Below, one piece after another: positions 1 to 11,533 of a DNA stretch of 64,000 nucleotides. The stretch comes from Rhizoclosmatium globosum (lineage: Eukaryota > Chytridiomycota > Chytridiomycetes > Chytridiales > Chytriomycetaceae), in NCBI GenBank assembly GCA_002104985.1, contig MCGO01000021.1, positions 248,001 to 312,000 on the forward strand, read 5' to 3'. A model generated the notes under the pieces. It made no database searches, was not told the DNA's origin, and worked only from the letters and a program-made list of their open reading frames with translations. A program made the position numbers and the translations under genes. The first letter of the stretch is position 1; every line of letters starts with the position of its first letter.

Positions 1-45
1 AGTGCGGTGTGTTGAAACTTTTGAATTGCTACTCACAACGAACTC

Positions 46-1692
46 ATGACTCACATTCCACCTAGCGCTTCCATCATCGCAGAAATCAGAGAAACCTTTA
101 AACGGTTTGTAAAGAGCTTCGGAAATGGTGAAGGTGGGGGGTAGTATTGCCGTTCGGATCCTATGCCATGGGAATTCACGGTCGTGGTATGTTACTCCTA
201 CTGTCCTTTAAATTCTGACTCTCTATGTTAGGATCTGATATGGATCTTCTTTGTGTCGGCCCTCAATTCGTTACGCGTCATGCTTTCTTTGAAGGAATGG
301 CATCTCTTCTCAAACCAAAACAAGATATCACTGAGTTTATTGTACGCGTCATCAGCCTGAAACCATATTAATCAATGTACTAAAGATGATTACCGATGCT
401 CACGTTCCATTACTTGCTTTTCGTTTCAAAGGAATAGAGGTTTTTGGTTTCCCACGCTCAGCCATTCTTATCACCGCTAACTGTATTTTTAAGATTGACT
501 TGGCATATGCGAGAATCATGAAAAGTACGATTCCTGATGACTTTGACGTGTCTGACAACAAAATCTTGGATGGATTGGACGAACGATGTCTTCGCAGCCT
601 CAATGGTACAATTCCCACCTTGAATTTATTCTACCTTCTTTCTTTCTAACAAAGTTTGAATAAACTACAGGTCCCCGCATGGCTTTGGATATCTTATCCC
701 TAATCCCCAACCCAACCCAGTTTCGCATCGTTGTCAGATTCATAAAACACTGGGCTTACCAACGCGGCATATATGCATCGTCTTGCGGATTCCTTGGAGG
801 CGTCGCTTGTGTGATCGGAGCCGTGAAGGCGTGCCAACAATGTCCCATCGACGCAAACCCCGTTCAAGTCCTTCAAAAGTATTTTACTACCATGTATACT
901 TGGGACTGGTCTGTTCCCTTCACCATCACGCCACTGCAGGAATCACCCGACTTTTGGGATCCTACGACGGATTATGCGGGGCGCCGCCATACTATGCTCA
1001 TTATGACACCTTCATTTCCAAGCGTATGTTGTACGAGCAATGTGGGAGCATCGTCACTGGCGATTATGCAAAAGGAGTTTAAATCAGGGATCAAACGAAT
1101 TCAGGAAGTTATGTCGGGGACGAGGGGTTGGGACTACGTGACTGAAAGTGCAAACGTGTTTTCCATGTACAAGTTGTATTTGAGAATTGTGTGTTGGAGT
1201 GAAACGAAGGAATCGCAGTTGGTTTGGTCTGGCTGTATTCGTTCACAACTTCGAAAACTTGCGGCTCGTCTTGAAATCAATCCTGTAATTCAGATTGTTC
1301 ATCCGATACCTCAGAGTTTCGATAATATTACTCTTGGGACATCCAACCAAACTCTTGCGTCCTTGGGCCAGCCATTGACCACTCAGCAGTGTACCACGTT
1401 TTATATTGGTTTACAAATCAGTGGAAAATCTGTGAATCTGTCATCACCGTGTGGAGAATTTGTTCAGAGTTTGCAAAGTACTGAGGAGTTCGATGACTCG
1501 TGTATGGGTGCATTTTTGGGAGTTGTAAAGAGAGCAGATATACCGGCTGCTATATTACTGGGGATGCTTCATGGTGCAAGTACTACTTGCATCCTTGGAG
1601 TGAAAAGGAAGGAGAGGGAGGTGGAAGTTGGAATGTGTGGGTTTGAGTTTCCAGAAGAAATCGATGGAGCAACAGCCATAGCTAATTTGTGA
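46..1692 (+). CDS. Poly(A) polymerase (nuclear PAP type)
   Basis: Template-independent polymerase that adds poly(A) tails to cleaved pre-mRNA. After splicing one reads FGSYAMGIHGRG followed by SDMDLL (the nucleotidyltransferase G-S and first two catalytic Asp), then KGIE joined to IDLAYAR, which supplies the third Asp. CLRSLNG and the IKHWAYQRGIYASSCGFLGG central-domain signature follow. Introns lie at about 187-231, 340-387, 439-492 and 609-671. The ATG at 46 is the first in frame after a stop at 13, giving roughly 475 residues. This is shorter than usual PAPs, with little N-terminal extension and no long C-terminal tail. The frame changes by one base at a run of six G at 136-141: a one-base deletion (sequence error or real), or less likely a 17-nt GT-AG insert. 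It is convergent with the next gene, 14 bp away. Family certain, exact 5' end not. Confidence 0.85.
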
Positions 1693-1706
1693 ATAACTTA
1701 TGTGCT

Positions 1707-3821
1707 TTACTTTTGTTTTTTCTTTTTCCCTTTACCCTTCCCAGATGTACTAGGGCCTGGCTGTTGTTCAATCACAACCGTTCCATTCTGTAATTCATCC
1801 TTGTCTGGGCTTTCGTTCACTTTTTGCTGTGTTTCCAGATAAAACATCAGATCACGCACTTGTTCGGTTAATTCCTCGCCTGTTTCTTCTTCTCCGATAA
1901 CTCGCATTCTTTTTCCTCCAAAGCTTTTTTGAATGAGTCCTGATTCTGCCTCAGCATTTCATTCATTTGACGCTCTTCTCCAACAGTCTTCTCCAAAAGA
2001 GTCAGTCGTTCCAAAAGCTTTTCCCATTTGCGGTCTGTTCGCTCCTTTTCTTTAGCAAAGGATTTCTTCTCTTCCAATGCAGCCAGTATTGCTTCGTCTC
2101 TTTCTGCTTCAGCACGCCGTTTTGCCTCTTCGACTCTCCGCAACTCTTGTACAATTTCTTCAACCTTTTCTGAAGCTTCAACAACAAGCCCGTTCATCTT
2201 GTTCATCTTTTCTTCATACCAGCACCGTTGACTTTCAAGTTGAGAACTCAACAGCACAGAGTATTCCAATCCAATATCGTCATCATCTTGTTCATCGCCC
2301 CAATCATCGAAAACTTTTTTCCCCTTCCCTTTCATTTTCCCTGCGCCTTTCCTTCTTTCACTCGATGGCGCACTCAATTCCACTACTTTCCCTCAGCACC
2401 TGTACGGATTAACCTATGCACGTATCCGTCGCCCGCATAATCCCACACCCTTTGTGTTTCTAGTTCAAGCGAGTACAAATGGGAGGTTTCAGTGTAATGT
2501 GCAGCGGCATGTGCGGACTGATACCTCCCACATCCGACATTCCCACAAATCAGACAAATCCAGAGATTTTGAGATGTATTACAGGTTTCACAGTGCGGTG
2601 AGGGATTTGTTGTTGCTGTTGTGGCAATGGTGTCGGGAGGTGTTGGAGATTGTGATGTTGGGTCTGATGAAGGTTGAGTTGGTGGAGGGTTTGATGAATA
2701 TCGGCAGACTGGACATGACGCGTCTTGCCATTTACTTAAGCTGGGAAATAAAATAAGCTCAAATTGAGAGGGTTGGGAAAGTGCGTACCAGTTGCAGTGA
2801 AATGAATGGTGACATAAAATAGTAACAAGACCAGTTACTGAGGCATCCATACGGTCAAGACAACAGGACAAGTTGGAAGCTCGATTAAATCAGTTGAAGT
2901 TGTTGGGAATTCTCCAGCAGGAGTGGCTGCTTCGCGAATAGTAGGGGATGATGATTTGGATGGATTTTTGGAGGGTGGGAAAGATGACGATGATGATGAG
3001 ATGGAGAATATGGAGTTAGGATCGTTTGGAGCAGGTGGGAATGCAAATTGCGGGATTGCTTCTGACTTAGTCAGAACGTTAGTCTGTTTCTTCCAATGAA
3101 GTTGCGGACCAACCTGAAACTGGACACTTTTGATATAAACAACCCGACAAACTTCATCATCCAATGAATTAAATAGGCGACCCGAATATTCGCGTGAAAA
3201 AGCTTCAGACTCTCCCTCAAAAGCCTTTCCTTCTCTGAATCTAATGAGAACCATGGCTCGTGATTGAATGGAATCACGCAAAAAGCGAATGTGAGATATA
3301 GCTGCTGTGTATGGAGCAATAAACTGGAGCAAGTCAGGAGCAGTCATATAGGCTGGAACAGCGAGAATGCAGACAGTGGAGGATGGAGAGTCGTCCGCGT
3401 TGTTCTCAGACACACCACTCGCAGTTGAGGCGTCTCTGAACAAATGAAGAACTCCAGCATTGAGAACGGTTCTGCCAGACGTGTAAGGCACAAAAGTAGC
3501 CGTAGTCTCTGTTGAATTCATGGTTTGTGGCTGAAGAGAAGAATCGAGTTCTGTGGCGAAATCAATCCAATCGATTGCAAGGTGGCCCAAGCGAAGGTCT
3601 GCGTAGAGTGGCTTGACTTTAGTGCTCCGGGTTGAGTGTGGGTGCTGTTGCAGGTGCAGCGTTGCCAACAACCGCCGAAGTTTCGTGAGAGACGAGGACA
3701 CGCCACTGCGATAACTGGGCTCAAGCAAAGAGAAGATGTCCGTGGGGAAAAGGGGCCGCGATGATGTTGCTGTCGAAGTTGGTGCTGCGTCAGAGAGAAC
3801 TTGCACCACAATCGAGTGCAT
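1707..3821 (-). CDS. BRAP2/Etp1-type RING E3 ligase, frame-broken
   Basis: Homologue of BRCA1-associated protein 2, a cytoplasmic RING ubiquitin ligase. In order: an N-terminal BRAP2 domain (FREGKAFEGESEAF, GRLFNSLDDEVCRVVY), a RING finger (CLDRMDASV, CHHSFHC, CPVCRY), a ZnF-UBP domain (CETCNTSQNLWICLICG, GCGRY, VWDYAGDGYVHRL), a coiled coil (LEYSVLLSSQLESQR), and the conserved EQVRDLMFYLETQQK end with a Lys-rich tail. One 47-nt intron splits the RING near 2747-2793. Three one-base frame breaks separate these blocks: before the RING (about 2862-2866), after the ZnF-UBP at GAEGK/VVEL (about 2385-2391), and before EQVRD (about 1870-1905). Each looks like a single missing base. This is either a fresh pseudogene or uncorrected indel errors. 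The exon at 1921-2335 is copied at 14994-15399. Confidence 0.85.
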
Positions 3822-3923
3822 TCACTCTTTTGAAGAAAGAACGAAGAACAGTTCTTCATCTTTTATTTGGTTCGATTAAAGGTAACAGCAATACTGCTCA
3901 TCACAATCACTTCGGAAACCCTA

Positions 3924-6900
3924 TCAATCCGTTTCCATTGGGGTAACGTTTCCTGATTTCTGTTGTTTTCTCCATACTTCAATCTGTTGCTTCAGTTCCA
4001 CGTCTACAAATGTTGTAAAACCATCAGTTTTAAGTTCGCGAGTCACCAGAAATACTCAACTGGGAATCACCATATCAATGGTCAACGGTTTTCTGTTGAA
4101 TGGGTCCAAAGGGTTGGAAAGAAGCTGCGTAATAATGGTAGATCGGTCCACAGTAATGTTTGAAGTTGGCAATATGACTGGATCCTCCATCAACGATGCC
4201 ATCAACGGGTCTAAGGACATTAGTTAGCAGTGAGTTCAGGAGTGTTTAATAACATACCAAGGAACTCATCAGGAATGTCTCCCAATTCTTCTTCCTCCAC
4301 CTGAGTGTTTCGAATAACATCTTCAACTTTTTTGACGAACGCGTGAAGCTCATCTAGATCTCTTGAGTTCTTTAAACCATATCGAGACAAGATGTCAGCG
4401 GCACGAGCAAATACATCCTTCCTGTACGAGCGCTCGTCCTTCGCCACAGCATTTACAAATTCCGAGCGATGTGCTAGATTCAAATAAATATCGACTAACT
4501 TTGTCAAGAGTGATTTTGGGTTAAAACGGTACTTTTCTGGATTTTTAACCTGGACAAATTGTATTAGAATAAAAAGGAACATATAATAGACACACAAACC
4601 TTCAAATCTGCACACTTTGGTCCAGCGAGAGTTGTAAGGTTGTAATCTAACATGGCCGCAAGACGTTCAACAATGTATGGCGCCATGAAAGGTGTCACAA
4701 CACGTTCTTCACTCGTCAAATACCGAAGCATATTAACAGTTTCAGTGCCTAACTGAATGTACGATTGCGCACCACGTTCAAGGTCACGAAGAGTCTTTTC
4801 TTTCTCTTCACGGACAGTTTGAGCCAATGAGTTCCAAGTAGAAGCATCATCCATTTCAACCTGCAGCTTATGAATTTCACTCAACTTGCTCAAACTTTCA
4901 TCCAACAAATAACTTGTATCGTTCATCAACAAGTTCGCGAATTTGATAAAATCCTCTTTCTGACTGGCTTCAATCAAAGCCAAACGATGATTCTGGTCTT
5001 CCCAAACCGCCTTCAATATTTGTGAGATATTGTAACGAATGTTAAACTTGTCATAGAAAGCTCTTGAGTCGCCAGTAAACTCGGCGTCAACATAGTGTCT
5101 CATAATTCCTGGCACCAAATGTTTCTTCGCAGCATCATGCGTACTGAAAACCAAATCCAATCGCGGACCAGTAGCTTCTCCGCTTTGGGTGCGATATAAA
5201 GGCAAGGTAAAGTAGAATAGAATCTGAATCAATAATTAAGGGATGTCACAACTCTATGTTCACTTACCTCCACAAGCTTACTCTTCAAATGAGGGTTCTT
5301 GACATATGTCGGGCTCCGCAACATTCCGACTGTAAATAATAGAAGTTCGTCTCTCAGAGTGTTTTCGAGAAGAGTTGCTTGGAATCTAAGCAACGTTATC
5401 GCCCAAAACCTATTAAGAACTCCGAAACATACCTGCAGATGAACAGATAGAACTCAACAATATCTTCAAAAATCCATTCAGGAAGAGTCGCAAACAAAGA
5501 CGGAACTTCTGCAGGGAACGGAATAACATTCACTCCTTGGAAGTTTCCTCTTGCAATTTGAGCCCAAGAAAGTCCATCAACATTCACACCTGATCCAACC
5601 AAAATAACGCGAACAATCCACATCATAACAAGATTGTAGAAACGAATAATTTGATCCACAGTTACTTTGTCCAGCAGAGAAGTAGACGTCACAAGACGGT
5701 GTGCGATCCAAACATCCAGTTGCGTCTGTATACAGTGTCAGAAATTTTAGAACTGGAGGTGAATTCCCGAACCTGGTATCTTTTGAGCATAAACTCTTTC
5801 ATACCAATGTCTGGAGCGTTCGCCCAGGCTCCACTGTCTCTCTCCGCTTTCATTTTCTGAACCTCTTTCTGAAGTTCCGCAAGTCGCTTAATAAATTCTT
5901 GGAATTGACGAACCGAGCTCAAGTATCCCAGATGCAAGGATCCCAGAGTCAAAACAAACACATCTGTTACAAAGTTTGCTGATGCAGGAGCTGCTGGATT
6001 TTGCGTTGCCCACAGTTTCTTTTGTGCGTCAAGATATTCATCATCAGCATTCATAAGTGTTGTAGAAGGAGGTTGGGGTAAACGTTGGTTTGAGCGGAGA
6101 AAGTGAAAGGGCTCGATTAAATGGATCTTCGAGAATCCTGGGTCGGTGATTGGGTCGCTGAGAAGAAGGCATACTTTCCCGATGTTGAACAAGAAGCCAT
6201 CGGTTCCAACAGTTTTGGGGTCAACCTGCAACCGCCCGCGAGCATGGTTACTTGTGATGGCATCAGCAAGGAATTTCAAAACAGACTCTCGATATTCAGG
6301 ACCGGTTTTGATGAGTTGCATGACAAGGTTGTGAAGTACAGACTTGGGAGAAAAAAATTATCACACAATGCTTTCAATGCTCACGCCAAACCTGCACTGA
6401 GGATATTGTTCCTCTAAGATTAGTTATTGCACTTTCAACGTCTCCAAAATTTCTGGTTCCCAAGTCTTGTCCCTCTCGATCTCGATTAGAACTCTCGCCG
6501 AAGGGATTGGCACTAGCGAAGTAAGTCTTCCCCAACTTCCCCTGGTCATCATCGAAAACAGCCGGTTTTGCAAAGTAGGGACCGAGAATAGTTAAGAGCT
6601 CAAATGTACGGGCTGTAGTGTTTGGTGGAAGAAAGTTCGGCATCGAGATCAAAATAGTGGCGATAGATTTGTTTGCGATCAATGAAGTCAAGGCCTATTC
6701 AACAAATTAATCGATATTGAGCTATTCATTGGTATATTACCCGAAGTGGGGTCATAAAATCAGTCGAAATGTCTTGGAATCGCATAGCAGCAGTGACACC
6801 GTTGAGTACAGAACCCATAATCTGGAAGACAAATGTTGAGTCGACGCAATAAAACCCAATTATGGTTTACCTCTGCTAAACCGTCATTTTCGAATCTTTG

Positions 6901-7945
6901 CACAAACTCGGCTAAGAATTCAGCGGGAAGTTGCTCCTCTGCTGCAAATCCATCTAACAAAAGCTTAGAGGCAATGTAACCTGCACCCTGGCTGGAAACT
7001 CTGTAAAGGCAAGTTTAATCAATTTGTACAATAAAAAGATCACAAATCGCGCTTTCTCCTCTAAACAAACAAAAACTTACGTTTCGCATTGAGGATACAT
7101 ATCAGCTAAGTCTGGATTTACAACCAGTCCTGAATAGCTTACAACGAGCTCTCTCGTCTTGACTAATACTCCAATTCGTCTTTCAGCCAATTCCTTCACT
7201 TTCGCTTGCTCAGGAAGTCCTTGTGCCTTTTCAACAACTCCGAGAACTCGACGATGCGCCTCCCGACAACGCTTCCATGCACCCACAAGATAGTCAAACA
7301 GAGGAACTGCCGTGGCCTGCGAATTTTCGGATCGGGAGAGTCGGGAGTGGATGATTCTATCAGTTGTGTCGGGTGAAAGGAATGTTGTGCTGAGCCCATC
7401 TTGTTGGAGTTCTTGTACGAGTCTGGCAGTAAGTGTAGCCCTTCTGCTCGGCAATTTGTGCATTGAGATCGATTTGAAAGATAAAGGCGAGTGTTTGATG
7501 AGCCCAAGTTTCCTCAGTGACGGTGCAAAGAGTGTCACTTGACGTGCGACAGAGGGTGGGGTTGCAGGTCCCGCAGCAGAGGCTACAGCAGGAGAGGCGA
7601 TGGGTTTGGATGAAACTGGTGGTTTTATGGCTGATTTGGTTGTTGATTTCGGTGTTGAAGTTGTAAGAGGCTTCTGCGCCGCATTCAGTCATTTGTCGTC
7701 GTAGCGGGATGCATCACTTACCACCGCCGAAGGTAGCGAACCAGACGACGAAGAGACAGATGCAGCCGACGGAGAAGGAGCTTCACTGGCCCCGTTGGAA
7801 GATGTTCCCATCATCTTTGCCAAACGCTTGGCTCGAATCTGATTCTCGATGTTTAGGTTTGTGCGTGAAAGGAAATCAAGTTTGTTCCAGCTACCTTGTC
7901 GTAATCGTCATTCAAAGGCGAGTCGGGGGTAGGGTTGTTCTCCAT
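3924..7945 (-). CDS. Ubiquitin conjugation factor E4, Ufd2 type
   Basis: U-box E4 that extends ubiquitin chains on substrates handled with Cdc48/p97 in proteasomal degradation. The N-terminus reads [17 protein letters not shown], spliced to the Ufd2 signature [10 protein letters not shown], then a Ser/Pro/Thr-rich linker. The long alpha-helical Ufd2 core follows ([48 protein letters not shown] [17 protein letters not shown]). The C-terminus is a U-box: [42 protein letters not shown]. The U-box is cut by introns; the last uses donor A|GTTGAG so that VIP joins NVELKQQI. About ten short introns are present. Start is the ATG at 7945, because [10 protein letters not shown] lies directly downstream after one intron. 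It lies about 200 bp downstream of Atg22 on the same strand. No defects seen. Confidence 0.93.
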
Positions 7946-8148
7946 TCGTTTTTGTTTGGAATTTTCTCTGACGCGCACTTTGTGAGGTGAAGTATTCACA
8001 TGAAAATGTACAATGCATTTGAATAACCTCAAAACGATGCAACTAATTAGGGAATATAAAATTCAACGGGTGGAGAGTCAGACATCCTCTACTGCTTCGA
8101 GTCCACCAGCACGCGCGACAGCATTTGGAGACAGTCCCGCACCGATAG

Positions 8149-9769
8149 TCAAATCCAAACTTCCACATGAAATTCTTCAGCATCAATCTGGCCCTTTTCG
8201 ACATTTATGTACCAGAGTACAATCACCGGAAGAATCAGCATAAAGAACAAGAAGCAGAAGCCGTATCGAATTTCGTGCGTTGCATCTGTTATTGCACCTG
8301 TTAAGAATGTTATAAAATGTGCGAGGAAGTGTGATATACTCACCAACAATCAAAGGCCCAAACCAGGACGACCCTTTATCTGTGATGGCATACAGCGCAA
8401 AGAATTCTCCTTCGTGTCCTCTGGGAATAAGCTCACTGAATAAGACCCGTGAAAAAGATTGAATTCCTCCCAACAATGCTCCATAATAGATTCCAGCAGG
8501 AAAAAGTTCCCATTTAGCTTTGAGTCCAAATGGCAAAAAGAATCCAAGCATGCCATATATGGGAAGTACAATAGAGAGGGAAACGAGCAGAATTAGCATC
8601 GCTTTTGTGCTCCATTTAAAACGGCGCTGAATCACAAGCCATAAATAGTTCCCCCTCCAGCAGTGAGGGGAGCGGCGATTGCAAGCACGAGAATTTCGGT
8701 GGATGAGAAACCTAGTTCATTCGTTGCAAACAGTATCGTTGTCGATCCGACGGTTGTCACTGCATCTGAAAGCAAAAACCAAGCCAACAACATCAAGAAA
8801 GTGTTGGGCATCTTTTTCGCTCTTCCTATTGTCTTAAACACTTGCTTCCAACTGTATGTAATGTAATTGGTGCCTTTTGGCAGCGGTTCGTATGGACGGT
8901 CTCGAATAAAGCAGGCAGACCAGAATAACCCAATCAAAGCCCAAAGCCCAGTAGCAAAAATTCCAACTTGCATGGCATACGTTGTTACTCCGAGTGAGTC
9001 AAAGAATCCACCAACACCAAATCCAGAGGATACTGGAAGCATTTGGAGAGAGAAAACGAGACCTCCAGCCACAGCAAAGCAACCAACAGCCCCACAGTAT
9101 CCATAAACTTGAGAGATGGCCGAAAGTGTATTCATGGTGTTTTCGTATGCGTGAAGTCGAGTAGATTCGGGTGACGATAAAACATCCCAATGAACAGCAG
9201 ATAAGACAGGAATATAGCTGTTGTAAAAACAGTAGGATGCACCGTGAAATATTTGGCACCAATGACAAGAATGGACGCGAAAAGAAACCAGGCCGAGTCA
9301 CGAATGGCAAGCATTCCAAATAGAAGAAGAATAGCAACCAGCATGAACGAAATCATAAACTTTTTGCGGAAGGACGAATGGTCCGCCAATGCTCCAAGCG
9401 AAATGAAAAAGATTGCTTGTAGGAGAACAGATGCCGCAATTGTGTACAGAGAGAAGGAGGATGGGTCAACCCAAACACCAGCTATGTTGGTAACACACTT
9501 ATAGTTTTAACCGTGTAGTCACACTGCTTGGAATGGTTAGCTGCTTCTTTTCCAGCACCAGCTGCCATATTCTGCAGAACAACAGTGGAAAGGGCAGTGA
9601 AGACAACAACAACCACAGGCTCCGTGGCAAGCGAGTAGATGTAGAATGCATTGAGTTCCTCCGAAGAAAGTGGTGGATGATCTGAATTTGGACAAGCTTT
9701 GTTGACTTCGTTGTGTGAGGGCCCCTTGTATGAGTTTGAACTTCTATTCCACCACCACCGATTCTGCAT
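8149..9769 (-). CDS. Atg22-like vacuolar amino-acid effluxer (MFS)
   Basis: Atg22 is a vacuole-membrane major-facilitator protein that exports amino acids released by autophagic breakdown. The diagnostic opening LSSEELNAFYIYSLATEPV (compare ELWSYYLYSFAAEP in the family) is followed by many hydrophobic segments. These include ADHSSFRKKFMISF, a loop with IRDRPYEPLPKG, WFLLSDAVTTVGSTTILFATNELG, and GHEGEFFALYAITDKGSSWFGPLIV near the end. Exons meet at about 9480-9490, 9130 and 8340, with introns shorter than 70 nt. The tail is LWYINVEKGQIDAEEFHVEVWI. The N-terminus is uncertain: the open frame upstream of 9769 has no ATG before a stop, so I take the ATG at 9769 (MQNRWWWNRSS). An upstream exon is possible. 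Family call is firm. Confidence 0.87.
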
Positions 9770-10434
9770 CTCTTTTCCTTCAGGTGCCGTTGGAAGTGCC
9801 GCGGCCAAGTCGAGCAATTGCTGAAACTGAAGCACAACAGACCGCCGCACGAGCCGCGCCGTTGAAGCTGTTGTCGTGGCGGACACTGCCGCCGATGCTG
9901 CCGATGCAGTCGATTCGCCCGCAGAACTCAGTTTGCGCGGCCCTGACGAAGGAATCCGTCGTTGCTGTGCCGTGCTTCAACTACTGTCAGCTCGTGTGTG
10001 GAGACTGGTCGTGTCATTGTGTGTCGTTGTGTGTCCGAATTTGGAACACGGTTTTTGTCCTTCTTCGCGACCACCAGAAGAGTTCAAGAGTTCACCCAGG
10101 GGGCAAAATGAACACCCCTTTCCTTTCTTCATTAAATTGTGAGCTATTCTTGTGCTTCACAAGTTTATATCTCCCATTTTCTTATATTTTACACAGAATG
10201 ATAAGAATTGTAGCGATTGTGTCTTTTGAAAGCAGACAGAAGAAAGGGGGAGGGAACAATTCAGTGTCTGTCGTGTGCACATTGGTTTGATTAAATTGGA
10301 AGGGGGTTGGACTTTCGCAAGGTGTAAAAATAAATTTCTTGTTTGGATCAAATTGAAAAATTTACGACACGATTCCATATAACTTCCGAGGTCCACCCTT
10401 CCCTCAAACAGCACCTACACTTAGATTTAGAAAA
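9770..10434. other. Intergenic, divergent upstream region
   Basis: Lies between the Atg22 start and the first Ala/Pro-rich gene. The 9770-9950 part stays open in the Atg22 frame (Ala/Ser/Thr-rich), so it may be 5' leader or extra N-terminus. From 10300 there is an AT-rich stretch (gtgtaaaaataaatttc) suitable for a core promoter of the gene at 10435. No other gene recognised. Confidence 0.5.
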
Positions 10435-10806
10435 ATGGCCGTCGTCCCATCTGTCCCAACCGCTTACGTTGCCCCAGCCCCAGTTGCTCCAGCTGTCCCA
10501 ACTGCCTACGTTGCCCCAGCTCCAGTTGCTCCAGTTGCCACCCCAGTTGCCCCAGCTCCAGCTGTTCCATACGCTGCCGCCACCCCAGCCCCAGTTGCTA
10601 CCCCAGCTAAGCCAGCTGACAACACTCCATACGCCCCAGCCAAGTGCGTCCAGACCCCAGTTGCCACCCCACCAGCTGCCGTTGTCCCAACTGCCTACGT
10701 TGCCCCAGTTGTCAACACCTACAAGCCAAACACCAACTTGTACTCTGGTGCTGAGTCCTCTGCTGTTGCCGTTGCCGCCGCCGCCGTCCTCGCCCTCTTC
10801 TTCTAA
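10435..10806 (+). CDS. Small Ala/Pro/Val-rich repeat protein, copy 1 (123 aa)
   Basis: Family not recognised. The protein is built from PTAYVAPAPVAP-type units, then APAKCVQTPVAT with the only Cys, then NTYKPNTNLYSGAESS, and ends in a hydrophobic tail AVAVAAAAVLALFF. The tail after a small-residue site (SGAESS) resembles a GPI-attachment or tail-anchor signal, but the N-terminus (MAVVPSVPT) is not a signal peptide. Codon use is extreme: every Pro is CCA, Ala is only GCC or GCT, Lys AAG, Asn AAC, Tyr TAC. This is typical of a very highly expressed gene and unlike its neighbours. There is no intron. A near-copy follows at 11186, while flanking sequences differ. A structural cell-surface or wall role is only inference. 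Confidence 0.75.
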   Translation: MAVVPSVPTAYVAPAPVAPAVPTAYVAPAPVAPVATPVAPAPAVPYAAATPAPVATPAKPADNTPYAPAKCVQTPVATPPAAVVPTAYVAPVVNTYKPNTNLYSGAESSAVAVAAAAVLALFF

Positions 10807-11185
10807 ATCATTATTTAGTGTCGAAGCTGTATCTTATCCCGTTTTGAATAAACATTAGACATACCTATTCATTAGATCTTTCGCATGGTAACCATTCATT
10901 CTAATTAGACCTAATTAGTAGCAATCGTCTGGTACCATTAAACAGGAAGACCTGATTGAGTCGTGCAAGTAGGTACTGAACGACGATTGAATTCACACAT
11001 CTGCTGCAAACCAGTCGTAGAAGACCGGAGTCATTGCTACCAGGTACAGCAAGAAGTGACACAACGACACTCGAAAAAGTGTTATCAAGTCCACCTCGAT
11101 GGAAGAGGCACATTTGAAGTCACGTGACATGGTGATTAAATCCCTGTTTCCACCAATTTGTCCCTCACGAAAAAACAGATCCAAA
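10807..11185. other. Spacer between the two Ala/Pro-rich genes
   Basis: Contains an AATAAA 40 bases after the first gene's stop (10847-10852), consistent with its polyadenylation, and a CACGTGAC E-box-like site at about 11121 upstream of the second gene. The sequence is not alignable by eye to the upstream region of copy 1, so only the coding parts are duplicated or homogenised. Confidence 0.4.
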
Positions 11186-11533
11186 ATGGCCGTCGTTCCA
11201 GCTGTCCCAACCGCTTACGTTGCCCCAGCCCCAGTTGCTCCAGCTGTCCCAACTGCCTACGTTGCCCCAGCCCCAGTTGCTCCAGCTCCAGTTGCTCCAT
11301 ACGCTGCCACCCCAGCCCCGGTTGCTACCCCAGCTAAGCCAGCTGACAACACTCCATACGCCCCAGCCAAGTGCGTCCAGACCCCAGTTGCCACCCCACC
11401 AGCTGCCGTTGTCCCAACTGCCTACGTTGCCCCAGTTGTCAACACCTACAAGCCAAACACCAACTTGTACTCTGGTGCTGAGTCCTCTGCTGTTGCCGTT
11501 GCCGCCGCCGCTGTCCTTGCTCTCTTCTTCTAA
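11186..11533 (+). CDS. Small Ala/Pro/Val-rich repeat protein, copy 2 (115 aa)
   Basis: Tandem paralogue of the gene at 10435, same strand. It has the same AYVAPAPVAP units, fewer copies in the first third (hence 8 residues shorter), and the same C-terminal two thirds, including the single Cys and hydrophobic tail. From the shared ATPAPVATPAKPAD segment to the stop the DNA is almost identical, with a handful of silent changes. UTRs and upstream DNA are unrelated. That pattern suits gene conversion or very strong codon selection. Only one Pro codon departs from CCA. Start chosen at AAAATGG (Kozak-like), matching copy 1; an open frame reaches back to 11099 but does not resemble a signal peptide. 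Function unknown. Confidence 0.75.
   Translation: MAVVPAVPTAYVAPAPVAPAVPTAYVAPAPVAPAPVAPYAATPAPVATPAKPADNTPYAPAKCVQTPVATPPAAVVPTAYVAPVVNTYKPNTNLYSGAESSAVAVAAAAVLALFF

Noticed and set aside
2330..2400. 53-nt GT-AG intron explaining the BRAP2 break at GAEGK
   Set aside because: It would remove VVELSAPSS, which matches the conserved GK(L/V)VEL stretch of the family; a missing base is likelier.
9770..9980. Atg22 N-terminus extending to 9886
   Set aside because: That frame opens at GTG (9886) and has no ATG before an upstream stop, so it was not used as the start.
10343..10858. 171-codon Leu/Pro/Gln-rich frame over the first Ala/Pro gene, and its twin at 11220-11594
   Set aside because: Frame-shifted shadow of the repetitive coding sequence; the MAVVP frame has the start context and matching paralogue.
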